A DNA stretch of 64,000 bases, taken from positions 28,766-92,765 of the forward strand of contig CAJNOJ010000349.1 of assembly GCA_905250025.1 (NCBI GenBank), given 5' to 3'. Position numbers and translations under genes: made by a program. The DNA is from Adineta ricciae. Taxonomy: Eukaryota > Rotifera > Eurotatoria > Adinetida > Adinetidae. This document shows positions 44,959-55,881 of this stretch, in pieces (position 1 is the stretch's first letter; every line of letters begins with the position of its first letter). A model generated the notes under the pieces. The model was not told the origin of the DNA. It did no database searches and was given only the letters and a program-made list of their open reading frames with translations.

Positions 44959-45294
44959 TTAAAATAATAAATTGAACATAAAAAAATCGGAAAACCAAAA
45001 GTTCCAGTCGTATTTCATGTTTCTTGATGATCTTGAACTTGTTGACGATTGAGAAATATCGTGATCTCTAGCTGCTAATGCTAAAAGATACACTGGATGA
45101 GGTACTTGCTTCGAAAATATTTCTAAATCGTATCTATTCGTCCAATTAAATGGAATCCGACATCGACGAAATTCTGCTAATATTGTCTCTTGATTTTGAT
45201 AATGAAATTTCGTTGTTAATGAAAAGAGATTAGTCTCCATAACTATATTTTCACCGTTCCATTCGATGATGTATTCGTCACCAAAAATTTCCAT
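44959..45294 (-). CDS. LURP-one/scramblase-like (tubby C-terminal fold) fragment
   Basis: A 111-residue frame whose first 80 residues resemble the C-terminal half of LURP-one-related/phospholipid-scramblase-like proteins. It has a short strand pattern EYIIEWNGENIVMETNLFSL, then ILAEFRRCRIPFNWTNRYDL and a hydrophobic helix HPVYLLALAARDH. The N-terminal half is not seen in frame; TAA lies seven codons upstream of the ATG. Upstream text in the +1 frame (TIEFEVDGNFW) continues the pattern, suggesting a frameshift near 45285. The last ~30 residues lie in the 155-bp overlap repeated on both sides of the N at 44907. Assignment by pattern only. Confidence 0.4.
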   Translation of the reverse strand: MEIFGDEYIIEWNGENIVMETNLFSLTTKFHYQNQETILAEFRRCRIPFNWTNRYDLEIFSKQVPHPVYLLALAARDHDISQSSTSSRSSRNMKYDWNFWFSDFFMFNLLF

Positions 45295-45561
45295 CGACTT
45301 CGAATTCGATCGTTAATCCATTGATTTGACATTTGTAGATGCAGCGAATATGACAAAGAGGATTAGTACAAGTACAGTGCCGATGAGTTTGCATAAAACG
45401 TTTTCGTTTTCATTGCCAACACATCATTGATGACTCATTCTATACCTGTCAGATGTGATTTTTTATTTTGGTAGAAACACGTTTTTTTTGCTCTGTAGCA
45501 CACGAATAAAATAGAGGAAATCATTGAAGTTACAAAAATAATCGATTTCACTTTGATATTT
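45295..45561. other. Intergenic
   Basis: May include decayed 5' parts of the fragment to the left. Otherwise nothing. Confidence 0.4.
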
Positions 45562-46650
45562 TTACAAGTTTCGAAATTTATCTGTTGCATTAATCAGTTG
45601 ATCAACAATTCCAACTTCTTTCATTGAATGACCAGCATCATCAACCCAATGAAATTCTGCTTTCGGCCATACTTTGTGTAAGTCCCATGCTGTGAAAGCC
45701 GGACAAACTACATCGTATCTTCCTTGAATGATAACACCAGGTATATCTTTGATTTTATCAGCATTTTTCAATAATTGACCATCTTCAGCCATAAATGCAC
45801 CATGTACAAAATAATGTGATTCGATACGAGCGAAAGCAATGGCATATTTAGTATCATTAATAGCACGAGCTACATGTGATGGATCAACATACAAACGTGA
45901 TAATGATAATTCCCATATCGTCCATGCAATCGCTGCTTTTAATATTTCTTTTTCATCATTTCCAGTTAAACGACGATGATATGCTGATATCATATCACCA
46001 CGTTCACCAATTGGTATAGGTTCTACGAATTTGTCCCATGCATCAGGAAATATCATCGAAGCGCCTTCTTGATAAAACCATAACAGCTCTTTTCGACGAC
46101 AACAAAATATTCCACGTAATATTAATGCTTTTACACGATCAGGATATGTTTGAGCATAAGCCAACGATAACGTTGATCCCCAACTACCACCAAATACAAT
46201 CCATTGATCAACATTGAAGTGTTTTCGTAATTTCTCTATATCATCAACCAGATCCCATGTAGTATTTTGTTCGAGACATGCATTTGGTGTTGAACTACCA
46301 GCACCACGTTGATGATAGAGAAGAATTCGATATGTTTGCGGATCAAAAAATCGTCGTTCACGTCCAGTCGTGCCACTGCCTGGTCCACCATGAACAAACA
46401 CAATTGGCTTACCGGATGGATTTCCAACTTCTTCATAATATAATGTATGAATATCCGAGACTTTTAACATACCAGTTTTGTACGGTTCGATTTCTGGATA
46501 AAGATCTCGTAAGTTTCTTGTGTCTCCTGCAATCACAGATTGTGAACACATTTTAATAATATTAATATAATTAGATGTGAAAACAAAGCTGACTCCCCTT
46601 TTTGATATATCTTCTGATCGTTGTTTGTAATTTGAGTATATATCATCCAA
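45562..46650 (-). CDS. pip: Proline iminopeptidase (alpha/beta hydrolase, family S33)
   Basis: Cytosolic exopeptidase expected to release N-terminal proline from peptides. 362 residues in one exon; the second Met (residue 34, 46551) may be the true start, because similarity begins at LYPEIEPYKTGMLKVSD (50-66). Oxyanion loop HGGPGSG (87-93). Nucleophile Ser156 in GGSWGS. Asp313 in GRYDVVCP and His341 in DAGHSM complete the triad. Other family marks are RRFFDPQTYRILL, NTTWDLVDDIEKLRKHF and the substrate-end Trp/Glu segment WTIWELSLS. The usual DQRG loop reads HQRG (113-116), replacing a highly conserved Asp. The sequence is of the bacterial/fungal PIP type and has no introns, so horizontal origin is possible. 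Confidence 0.9.
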   Translation of the reverse strand: MDDIYSNYKQRSEDISKRGVSFVFTSNYINIIKMCSQSVIAGDTRNLRDLYPEIEPYKTGMLKVSDIHTLYYEEVGNPSGKPIVFVHGGPGSGTTGRERRFFDPQTYRILLYHQRGAGSSTPNACLEQNTTWDLVDDIEKLRKHFNVDQWIVFGGSWGSTLSLAYAQTYPDRVKALILRGIFCCRRKELLWFYQEGASMIFPDAWDKFVEPIPIGERGDMISAYHRRLTGNDEKEILKAAIAWTIWELSLSRLYVDPSHVARAINDTKYAIAFARIESHYFVHGAFMAEDGQLLKNADKIKDIPGVIIQGRYDVVCPAFTAWDLHKVWPKAEFHWVDDAGHSMKEVGIVDQLINATDKFRNL

Positions 46651-47253
46651 TCATACATGGATAGGCAAAGTTAATTTTGACAGATGTCTCTCTGTAATGC
46701 TTAAATATTCTTTTCTTGCATTGAAAAGCTATGCATGATTAGCAAAAGTAATACTAAAAAGTTGGATTCGCATAGTCATTTGTCGAAATATCGTATTTGA
46801 ATTTTTAGTGTGCGTATTTCTTGTAGGACAAGATCACGTCGATCCCCAAATATTCGAAAAATCCAAAAGTTCCTTCTTGTTGTTTTCTTTAATGAAAATA
46901 TCCCTAAGATTAATGATAACGCTAATCATCAAAACATCATCAGTCAATTGCAGCAAATAGTGAACAATGTTTAAACATTCACTGATAATTTCTTTGTTTT
47001 CACTTTTGTGGAAAACTAATTAGGATGTGAGAGTGTGAAGATCTGCTATGTTTGGTTTAGTCCTTGTTCAACGAACTAGTTGAATGACTTCAAAATTAAT
47101 AAAATTGATTGAAAAGTAGAAGATTTGATGTTTCTGTATTTTTACAATATGAAATGAAGGTACATACAGCAACGAAAATAAAATCAAAGCAAAGCTGGGG
47201 CGTAAGATAGACGAATAGTATAACAAAAGTTGCAAGCATAGATTGACGAAAGA
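46651..47253. other. Intergenic
   Basis: Upstream of the peptidase. No gene recognised. Confidence 0.45.
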
Positions 47254-48816
47254 TTATTGATGGATTCGACGTCGCCAAGAATCCAGCAAGCTCTTAAATG
47301 CGTTCATATATGTCTTTGAAGGTACAACAAACACTACGAAAATCAGTATTGATGGTGCGAATGAAAAGAAATAGGAAATAAGATACAACCACAAGTTTTC
47401 AGATGTTCTGATACATCCAGGTAATGAAGAAACGATCAAACGAGGCATCGATAAGATTAATAAGGCGATCGGACTAATAATTAATTGTTTATGTTCGTGG
47501 AACTGTTGACGAACATGTTCTATATACGTTTGATCTGTTTGTGCAACTGATCGCTGTCGAGCAGATCCAAATATAATAAATAAAGCGGAAAATAAATTAG
47601 CAATGAATGGAACGAGAAGATGAAAATATAAAATAACTATGTTATAAATTTGAATAGATGATGAATAACGAGTAACACACGAAATATGTGGATTGATTAT
47701 ACTTTGATAGATCGTATTGATGGATGTCTTATTGTTTTCCGATTCAAATTCATCTTTTATGGTGCTTTTATCATTATTAAGATAAGTTCTGTTAGTTTCA
47801 GTTTCATATTTAAACATTTCTCGATGTAATGATTCATGAATGAGACTTGCTATGATACACAATGGTAAAATGAAAATGATCCATCGCGCAAAACGTTTGC
47901 TTTTGTTTTTGTCAAATCGAACACCCTTGAAAACTTGTATAGCTCGTTCAATTGCAACACAAGCACTGAACCAACTATCACAATAGAGAAAAAGTTTTAG
48001 AATAGGTTCAATAAGGATACAACCACCACGAAGAATCGAAAAACTAGTCCGTGGATTGATTTGAGTAAGAACTGCAAACCAAAAGTTGATTAAGAACATC
48101 GAAATAGTCAGCAGAGAAGTGATCGATGATGCCAAAAGGTACAATCCACATCCAACTTGTCGAGTATCTTTATTTTGAAATGTTAAATAAGAAAAAAGAC
48201 TATTGATCATCCCTCCGATAAACATTAGAATAGTAATGGCCGAACTAATTCCAATAGAATTTGATTGATTTGATAGTGTGACATTGTCTCGAATTTCACC
48301 TCGTAAAATATCATCAAGTGGTAAACCGATGGTTGTAGAATAGAAATGACATCGATCTCCCACCGAACAACTTCGTTGTTTCGAGTCTAAAAAGATCAAT
48401 TTTCCTTCTGAAAAGACCACTGTTTCACTTAAAGACTCACCAAAATATTCGATAGTAACATCATTGTCACCGGATATCAAAATATTGAATTTTCCTGTTT
48501 CATTTGGATGATACGTTGTAACAACTAAAACGTATTTTGTATTTGCTCGAAGATGAATATTGAACTTCAATTGATGATTATTACATTTGCCACTATGCTC
48601 AGCAATTAAATTGGCAAATGGTTGCAATGAATCAAAATCATCTTTGTAAAGATAACCATACGTCTCGATTTCACTTTCACTCCAAATGTCATATGAGTCT
48701 GTTTTCATTACATTGATTTGCAATGTTTCAAAATAATAACTTCGTGTGAGATAGTCTCGACAATATTTTGGACTACTCGTCGTCAATGCAGATGAATAAT
48801 TCGATCGTATGTTCAT
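47254..48816 (-). CDS. Seven-transmembrane receptor related to the giant LDLa/EGF receptor
   Basis: 520 residues. The first ~115 form a beta-rich ectodomain (SYYFETLQINV ... ANTKYVLVVTTYHPNETGKF). A Cys-rich stretch with SVGDRCHFYSTTIGLPLDDI follows, aligning with FGQQCQFYAKGLGSTLDEI just before TM1 of the 20-25 kb receptor. The 7TM part shares GCGLYLLASSITSL (TM2), AIERAIQVFKGV after TM3, EHKQLIISPIALLI (TM6) and VVPSKTYMNAF. Loop 2 is unusually long and Asn/Thr-rich. An upstream exon ending at 48901 (donor GTAAG) joins in phase 1 to an acceptor at 48824 and encodes a second copy of the ectodomain (to about 49230). A TGA in that copy near 49227-49229 means the upstream extension may be dead, so the ATG at 48816 is the conservative start. 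Confidence 0.75.
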   Translation of the reverse strand: MNIRSNYSSALTTSSPKYCRDYLTRSYYFETLQINVMKTDSYDIWSESEIETYGYLYKDDFDSLQPFANLIAEHSGKCNNHQLKFNIHLRANTKYVLVVTTYHPNETGKFNILISGDNDVTIEYFGESLSETVVFSEGKLIFLDSKQRSCSVGDRCHFYSTTIGLPLDDILRGEIRDNVTLSNQSNSIGISSAITILMFIGGMINSLFSYLTFQNKDTRQVGCGLYLLASSITSLLTISMFLINFWFAVLTQINPRTSFSILRGGCILIEPILKLFLYCDSWFSACVAIERAIQVFKGVRFDKNKSKRFARWIIFILPLCIIASLIHESLHREMFKYETETNRTYLNNDKSTIKDEFESENNKTSINTIYQSIINPHISCVTRYSSSIQIYNIVILYFHLLVPFIANLFSALFIIFGSARQRSVAQTDQTYIEHVRQQFHEHKQLIISPIALLILSMPRLIVSSLPGCIRTSENLWLYLISYFFSFAPSILIFVVFVVPSKTYMNAFKSLLDSWRRRIHQ

Positions 48817-48900
48817 TGATTTAGCTATTTAATTAAAAAGAGAATGTTGACGATGAGAATGTGAATAGAATAATTCATAGAACAACATCTATTAACTTAC

Positions 48901-49228
48901 AAGCACGGGTGAAAAGAACATTCTTCAAGCCCGACATATGAATTTCGATCTGACCAGTGTTCGCCGGATGATATGTCGTGACAACTAATATATACTTCGT
49001 ACCATTATAAAGAGGAATTTCAAATTGAAATTGAAGGTCAGATCCTCCATCATCGTTTTTGTCAAGAAGATCATTCTCTGGATTGAGTGGATCAAATCTA
49101 TCTTCATAGATAAACCCAGACGTATCGATGGTCGAATTACTCCATATTTTATAATAACGATTTTCAATTACCTTAATTTCGAATGCTTCATAATAATAAC
49201 TCTTCCTATCACAATTTTGGGAATATCA
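48901..49228 (-). pseudogene. Upstream exon with duplicated ectodomain, ends at in-frame TGA
   Basis: Minus-strand open text carries RKSYYYEAFEIKVIENRYYK, IWSNSTIDTSGFIYEDRFD and KYILVVTTYHPANTGQIEI. It repeats unit by unit the ectodomain at 48740-48440 and has a good donor at 48900. Text before YSQNCDRK (SSILTKQSQ, then TGA) still aligns with SSALTTSSP of the downstream copy, so the stop interrupts real homology. It is either a decayed module or an allelic/sequence error. Confidence 0.5.
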
Positions 49229-49298
49229 TTGACTTTGCTTTGTTAATATCGATGAATTTGTCCATTCAATCACTGATGACTTATCTAATTCAATGTCA

Positions 49299-49600
49299 AA
49301 TGTACTTAGGTGTATCCAAAAGTAATGTCGTCTCTATTTTATTTCCTAATTAAAAGGGCAAAAGAAAATTATTTTCCTACACAAAGATAGAGAAAATGAA
49401 GCTCTATTTTTCTATGCTATTTGATTCTCCTTCAGTTAATACCATAGTAATAAGTTTTCGATGTGAATTATGTTTGTGTAAAACTTAAGTCACGAAAAAA
49501 TCATTGTGAATGCTCGTATTTCTAATACATTATATTAAAAATCGGTATATACCAAAAGATGGCGCGTGAAAAGCTCTACAAATTACACAGGACAGTTTAT
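49299..49600 (-). repeat. Dispersed ~290-bp repeat, copy B (inverted), plus partial copy
   Basis: Reverse-complement counterpart of 35546-35838. A fragment of the same family in the opposite direction (about 49690-49760, TTGTAGAGCCTTTCACGCTGCATCTTCTGGT) lies next to the 100-N gap at 49777-49876. The gap may therefore hide an inverted pair of these repeats. Confidence 0.6.
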
Positions 49601-49876
49601 TTTAATTATGTGCTTTTCGTTTTCAAAGTTCCATGAAAGTTGATTACGCAGAATTTTTCTTTTTTTGAAAACAAAATGCACAGAATAAAAACAAACTGTT
49701 CTTTGTAAATTGTAGAGCCTTTCACGCTGCATCTTCTGGTACGCTTAATCTTTGATGAAAAAATACTAAATGAAAANNNNNNNNNNNNNNNNNNNNNNNN
49801 NNNNNNNNNNNNNNNNNNNNNNNNNNNNNNNNNNNNNNNNNNNNNNNNNNNNNNNNNNNNNNNNNNNNNNNNNNNN

Positions 49877-50889
49877 TTCGAAAGCCATAATTCAAAGTAG
49901 AACAAAATTTGAATTATTCCGTTCTATCAAGATGTTAGGCTAGTTTGTACTATCATTGAGGGAGAAAACTGGTTCTTTATTGCTCAGTCGAGGATCAAGT
50001 GAGTCGCAATGACGAACGTTACTTGTGGAACTAGTTCCATAATGGAAACCGGGAAATTCTCGATTACGTTCATTACGGCAGTTTTAAAATAAAGCCCATA
50101 ATCGACCGTATGTCCATTTTGGAATGTTGGACTAGTTTCGAGAAAGAACAATGAATCATACATTCACAAAGACAGTAGCTCTTAAAACTCTTACAATGCT
50201 TTTGAAAATAGTTTTGACTGCTAGAAAGCACAAATCTCATCACCCTTCACGGCGCACGCAATGAAAGTTTTGTTTATTGAGTTTAGAATAAGTGTTTCGA
50301 CCAGTAAACGTTTTTAGAAAATGTTGTTTTTGATTTTTGGGAAATTCATCTGACATTCGAAAACATGTAATTCCCGAGAAAACGCTATAACGCGTCATAT
50401 GCTACTTTTAGTATGTCCGAAGTAGAGTATATTTATGGAGTTCTGTTTGAAGCATGTTGTTCTTTTTCGCAACGAACAAAGAGGATATGATTCGAAAATA
50501 CCGATTAACAATATACACACAACAGATTTTTGCTGAAAAATCTAAGTTCCGCAGAAATTATCACATTATTTCATGTGAAGTTTCTGGAAAACATAGTAGA
50601 ACATTCTAACTATAAATAATATACTGTTTAAATATATATTTGTCCGAGAAACAATGGTCCATAAAAGAAGGAAACAATTAAATTGAATGAATGAGAAAGA
50701 ATTGGTATTATTCATGAAAATTTGTCGATAAAATATAGGAGAAGAAAAAGGAGGCGTTTTTCCTGTTTATTATTGCCGGAGAAAGTAAGATAAACTTCAT
50801 TTTATATCGAAGAAAATATTGTATCTCATTTAATGCATAAAGCTTTTATTCATTACTTTGCATCTCAAGTATCGAAATACTAAGCGATC
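49877..50889. other. Intergenic
   Basis: No gene seen. Around 49983-50030 (CAGTCGAGGATCAAGTGAGTCG, then CGAACGTTACTTGTGG) it resembles 838-880 (CAGTCGAGGGCTTAGCGAGTCG, then CGAGCGTTACTTGTATTG), suggesting pieces of a shared repeat. Confidence 0.4.
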
Positions 50890-50959
50890 ATGCCGACTGT
50901 ATTTCGCTTTAGTATCACATTATGGTTGACAATACTAACATTAACATACTCGAATGCAA
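50890..50959 (+). CDS. Candidate signal-peptide first exon of the propeller/REJ gene
   Basis: ATG-initiated 23 codons encode a textbook signal peptide (MPTVFRFSITLWLTILTLTY, then SNA), then A|GTAAGA, a strong donor in phase 1. The acceptor at 55881/55882 (TTTCAAATAG|ATCAATGT) needs exactly phase 1, and joining would give SNA-NQCGLTFGV, a plausible cleavage site. The intron would be 4.9 kb, long for this genome, and I found no convincing exons in between. The alternative is an unrelated small gene. Confidence 0.4.
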
Positions 50960-53900
50960 GTAAGACTATGTTGTTTTATATTTATTGAAAAAGTATCTTC
51001 GAAAATCATGAAGCGTCTTTGAGATTTCGAATTCCCAAAAAGCTCAAGGATATACAGCTCACATCAGAAACTCGGTATCATATTTGAGTATTTCTTATTC
51101 GAATACGTTCAAAAACTTATCGTTGCCCTCTAGATAGTTGAGTTAAGTACAAAATAAAATTCTCCGTCGAATGGTATAAGTTTCCATAGAAGTATTGGGC
51201 AAAAGCTGCGATTTTCATCCGAAATATTAGATTCATCACTCGGTTCATCCGGTATTTATTGCTCATATTTTCTTAGGGCACGTGAAGATTTCAGATGTGT
51301 TTTGCATATTCGTATTTTTTCGGATGAGTTAGCGAGGGAAAAGGGCGGTTTACAAAGATACACTGAACGCAAAAGAAGGCCTATGATCGGGTAAAACTTA
51401 CATGTATTGGGCCATGTTGCTGTATTTAAACCTACGCTAACCCGAGATCTTTCTAACTTTATCAGTTTAAATATTACATTTGGAGATAACTGTGAGTTTA
51501 GTTATAGAGTTAGTATATCAGTTTTGGATTTGTTAAACTATGTAGCTTAGGCGAAGATAATTTGGATGTCTAACTTGAATTTACTACTTCGATCAAACGC
51601 TCAAAACTATTTGAGTCTGTGGTGAGTGCATTTCTAAATGTGATGTTTTTTATCAGACTGCTGAATGTAGAATCTGTGTAGGTTAGAATTGATTAACATA
51701 TCTAAAGAAGTTTATCAGTTAAAATTGCGCATTCTAGTTTTAGCGCTTTGCGCACATTATAAGGTCAGTCGGGTTCATCTTTCGTTAAAGCCAAATGTTA
51801 TCTATTGAATGGCTATTCTGACTGGTTCTCTGTCGATCGGAAAGAAGAAACAGGAGATTTTACTTTATTTCAAAATGTTTCGCAAAAGTTTCTGGATAGA
51901 TCATAACGGCTAGTCACTCTAGCAGGAAAGGAGGATTCGCTCAGTCGATCCATCGCGCAATTTATTTTGACTATTTTCTTGATTAAAGTGAGCGCAGATT
52001 TACATTCCATTAACAAAGATTATTTGAGGGAGAACAAAAGAATGCATATGTAAGCCAAAAAATTTTCTGTATAAGATGTATTAGGGGCATTTCAAGATGA
52101 TATAGTGAGCTGGAGTTACAGACGAGAGTAAAATTAAAACTGGCAGACAATCATTTAAATTAAGATTCAGAGCTTCTCTCCGGACAAAGGCGGGTATTCA
52201 AAAGTAAATGTTTCTGTTTCAGAAATGATTTAAAGATCAAGAATACGGAAGGAAATTTCCACTTTTGAAAAACTGCCAGTTGTGTGAAACTGATTAGTTT
52301 TTAAAACTATTACATGTGCTGCAATAATTCCGAATTTGAAAGAAAAGTGCCAAATGGTGAATGGAATTCTCATTGCTTATTGAAATTAAAACACAGCATT
52401 TTCATTCCTTTAAAGATTTAATTATGAGCAGGGCCAGCGCTTGCGACATATCCCAGCGTATCAATCTTCCAAACAGCCTGAAAAATTTTCCCAGAAAAAA
52501 CGATAAATATCTATAGGTCCGCTTTTCCGCTTAAAACGTTTTTCAAAGTCCATATAGAATCCAGCGGTACAGCATGAACTTCAAAATTTGGCTTTTGCGC
52601 CAGCTATGATAAATTTCCTATCGCTGTATGCAAAATTTAACAAGGATTCCGATCATGTGATTGAAATTTCAACAGTCTAATATTCAAAAACCTATAAAAA
52701 GTCCACCTTTTTGCAGTCGAGCCTGGTGGAACCGGGCAAAGTATTCATTCGGAATTTTTAGTATTAATACTACCTTCTACGGGTAGAATTTATCCGACAC
52801 TTAACATAGTGTGATATATGTAACTTTATGTAGGTAGGACACACACTCATACATCGAAAACAGCACGTATTTATGTGGAGTGAGTAGAAGAATCATGGAC
52901 GAAGTGCATGACACATAGTAAAATACTTTCTTAGGATCTCATAGTTCTAGTTCTGTGTCGTCGGACTCTATTCTGAACACACTAGTCCCTTAAAGAACTC
53001 CAAATGAAATCATAAACAAAAAAGTTGAGTAATGTCATCATACAAATGCCCTGGATGGTATCCGTTTAAAAACCGACAACTATATATCCGAGAACCGGAG
53101 GAATTTGAGTGAATATGGTGAATACCGGGCGAATCACGACTTGGTCTCAATGCGATCCCTTCAGGAGGAAGTGAGAAAATTGCCTAATATGGCGGTTCTC
53201 GAAGTCTGGAAACCTGAGTGAAGGAAACTTAGATTGGTGCGAAAGTTCCAACGGTTAAAGGTGAGAAGACGCTTTACCAACTAGCCGGGCCTTCCCCACC
53301 ACCCTCATGTTTCGCAAGAAATGGTGGTGGGTACCGGGTAATGAGATCGACTGATGAAGTCAATTTGTTTATCTTATTGGGTATCGAGACGTTTAGCTTT
53401 GGGTACCCGGCGTAATGATATTATGACAGTTATGAAGAAGTTATATATATATGCATAGTGTACATGCACACACATGGAACAGCATCTATGTCAGAAAAGA
53501 ATATTTATGTCAATTCCTTGTATGCACCGTAACTCATAGCAGACTGGTTAAAGGGAAATATCTGACTTCGGCATTCCAGCGTATTCTCGCACGTTTTCTC
53601 ATAGTCTTAGCCATTCCTTCGCATTTCCATGCATTCGAAATGTTCTGTATTGAGACTGACTCTATTCTCGTGATATTCGAAACCAGCATTAACATCTGCG
53701 GTGATCTAAATATTCCACTAGTTAGCTTCATGCTATGTGCACTCATCAACGGGTAAATAGCCCAATGAGATCTGTTATCAGTTATTTGTAAATTCGAGCA
53801 TTTCTTTTAGTCATTTTTCTGTTAGTTTTAAGGAACATATTTTGAACGAGAAAGCAAAATTGCACCATTTTATATGTAAAAATATTAGGCTCGAGACTTT

Positions 53901-55881
53901 ATTTCTTCCTTCTAAAATATTAAAGTGCTAAAAACCTGTCTTTATACAGCTTTCATTCAAATAACACCACTATTGCCATTTTAGGTTATCTTTGAGGTTT
54001 CTTTTCGATGGAAATGAAGAACTGCATTGATTTTTATATATACATATTTTTTAGTTTAAGGTTTCGTTTGATGTCCCATGAGGGAATAGTAGGTCCAGAA
54101 CTATAGTTTCTCAGACGTTTAAATTGAGTTATGAACAAACAGTCATTCTATTCCGCTATAGTGAACAATACGGAATTACATAGTTTCAAAAGCTTATTCA
54201 GTTACGTAATTCTGAGTAATTCTGTGACGGAATCACAACTTTCACTAGATAAACATTCATTATCATTCAATAGGCATAACCTTATAACTAGCGCTATCCA
54301 GACGAGTTTCGTGTTATTCAGTTGTTTTCTTCTATCAAACAAGTTAGTTCTTTTCTCCCTGCACTCGAAAAGATTAATACTATTGTCATAAAATATTTCC
54401 ATTAACTCACTAAGAGTATTATCTATTATCTGTAATTATTTATCATTTTGACGATTATTTGACAAATACCAGGTAAAACTAAACCTTTGATTCTGGAGGT
54501 TTTCTTCAAAATTAAGTTGTTTATAAAAACGAAAATAAACGTTCATTTAACTAAGAATTATAAACAGAAGTATTTTAGATTATGATAACTTTTAAAACAG
54601 TCAGTTACACAGGCCAACATTATATTGTTTATATTAATATCTTGTATATTTGGATGCCTTTTTCATGTTGTGTTGTATGCGGACGTGAATGAAATTTTCC
54701 TCGAGTAGTTGAAGGTACTAATAATGGAAAGCGTCTAGCAAATAAACAGAGTGACGAATCAAGTGTTGGCTTTCCAACAGGAATTTGTTTTTGGTAACTA
54801 TATTTTATCAATTCAAGAGTCAATACATAGAGTTCAAACTACTATATTAATGATGTTTCAATACTTTCGACAGTTTTAAAACACGGTTAATTTTCTCTAC
54901 AAACAAAAAGTTTATTTTTCAATATTTTTCCACCTACTCTTGTTTGATCAGATATGTAAATAATTCTATATATATATATGGGTGTTTCTACCAGAAATCT
55001 CCAGCCCTTCCGGGAAATTTTTCGGAATTTAATGAAACTTTCAGTATATGTTAAGTTCTCGATGCTGATTATTTTGGTAGTAAATAGTTGCGATTTTACT
55101 TTTGTCTTCCCTGATATATAGTGTTCATCCTCAAATTGATTTTTCTCTGTGAAAACCAAATCAAATCTAATAACCAATATGATATTCTGAATCTTCGTGA
55201 AAATTTGCATCATCAGCATCTGAACTTTGGACCACCGCATGGTTCTTTAGAGGATTCAGAGAATAATTCTGGGTTTTCATCCAAAGTGGAATGAATGAGA
55301 AATTCTGCAACGGCAGTTTAGTAGGCCTGGTCATGCCTTTTAATGTGTACTAGTTTGTTGTTTTCCCGACTTTAACCTCGAGGAAAGCAAACAGTCCAAC
55401 CAAGATAAATTGATTTTTCGTAAAAAATTTTCATCTACACTATCTCTAAAATGTAATGCCGTTATTTGAAAACCACCTACAGTCCCATTGTTATCATCCG
55501 TAGCTCATAAAGTTAAATATTTCGATTGTTTTTCACCTGAAAAATTTTCACTGCCAAAGTTACTACCACTCAAAGGTCTACAAATCCTAAAAGTTTCATT
55601 AAAATTGGACGAGACCGCCGGATGGGCCTGGAGATTCTTGGTGAATACACCCATATACATAAACCATGCTCGGCGTCAAAGGGTGAAACAATTTATCGGG
55701 GGAAGATGAGAATGAAGAGAGACACGCATGTTACAATATTTTTAGATTCAAATTTTAGTTAGATACTGCTCTCAGCATTCTTTCTATATCAACAATTGTT
55801 CATTTTTCTAAAATGGCTTTTCATATCTTTCAAACAAATTCAACTTGCCTGTGTTAAGAATATTTTTTTCCTTTCAAATAG
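50960..55881. other. 4.9-kb stretch without confirmed exons
   Basis: It is possibly one long intron. No domain-bearing frame is seen. The frame at 53451-53756 is not recognised. A diverged inverted pair lies at 54972-55043 and 55588-55662. A G/C-richer patch at 53090-53410 includes a repeated GGTGGTGGGTACCGGGTAA / GGGTACCCGGCGTAATG motif. Confidence 0.4.
54972..55662. repeat. Diverged inverted pair, 75 bp arms
   Basis: 54972-55043 (minus) and 55588-55662 (plus) share AAGTTTCATTAAA, GG(G)CTGGAGATT and AACACCCATATA-like blocks. Both lie in open frames that read WRFLVETPIYI and WRFLVNTPIYI. Several differences are synonymous. No protein family is recognised. Confidence 0.5.

Noticed and set aside
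47096-47278. Small hydrophobic protein on the minus strand
   Set aside because: Overlaps the end of the 7TM receptor gene and resembles nothing; likely chance in AT-rich DNA.
53250-53320. tRNA-like A-box (GGCTAGTTGGTAAAGCG on the minus strand)
   Set aside because: No B-box of the form GGTTCGAnTCC at the right distance, and the acceptor and anticodon stems cannot be paired.
53451-53756. 101-codon open frame
   Set aside because: No recognisable domain, no homologous pattern nearby, and a similar-length frame on the opposite strand.
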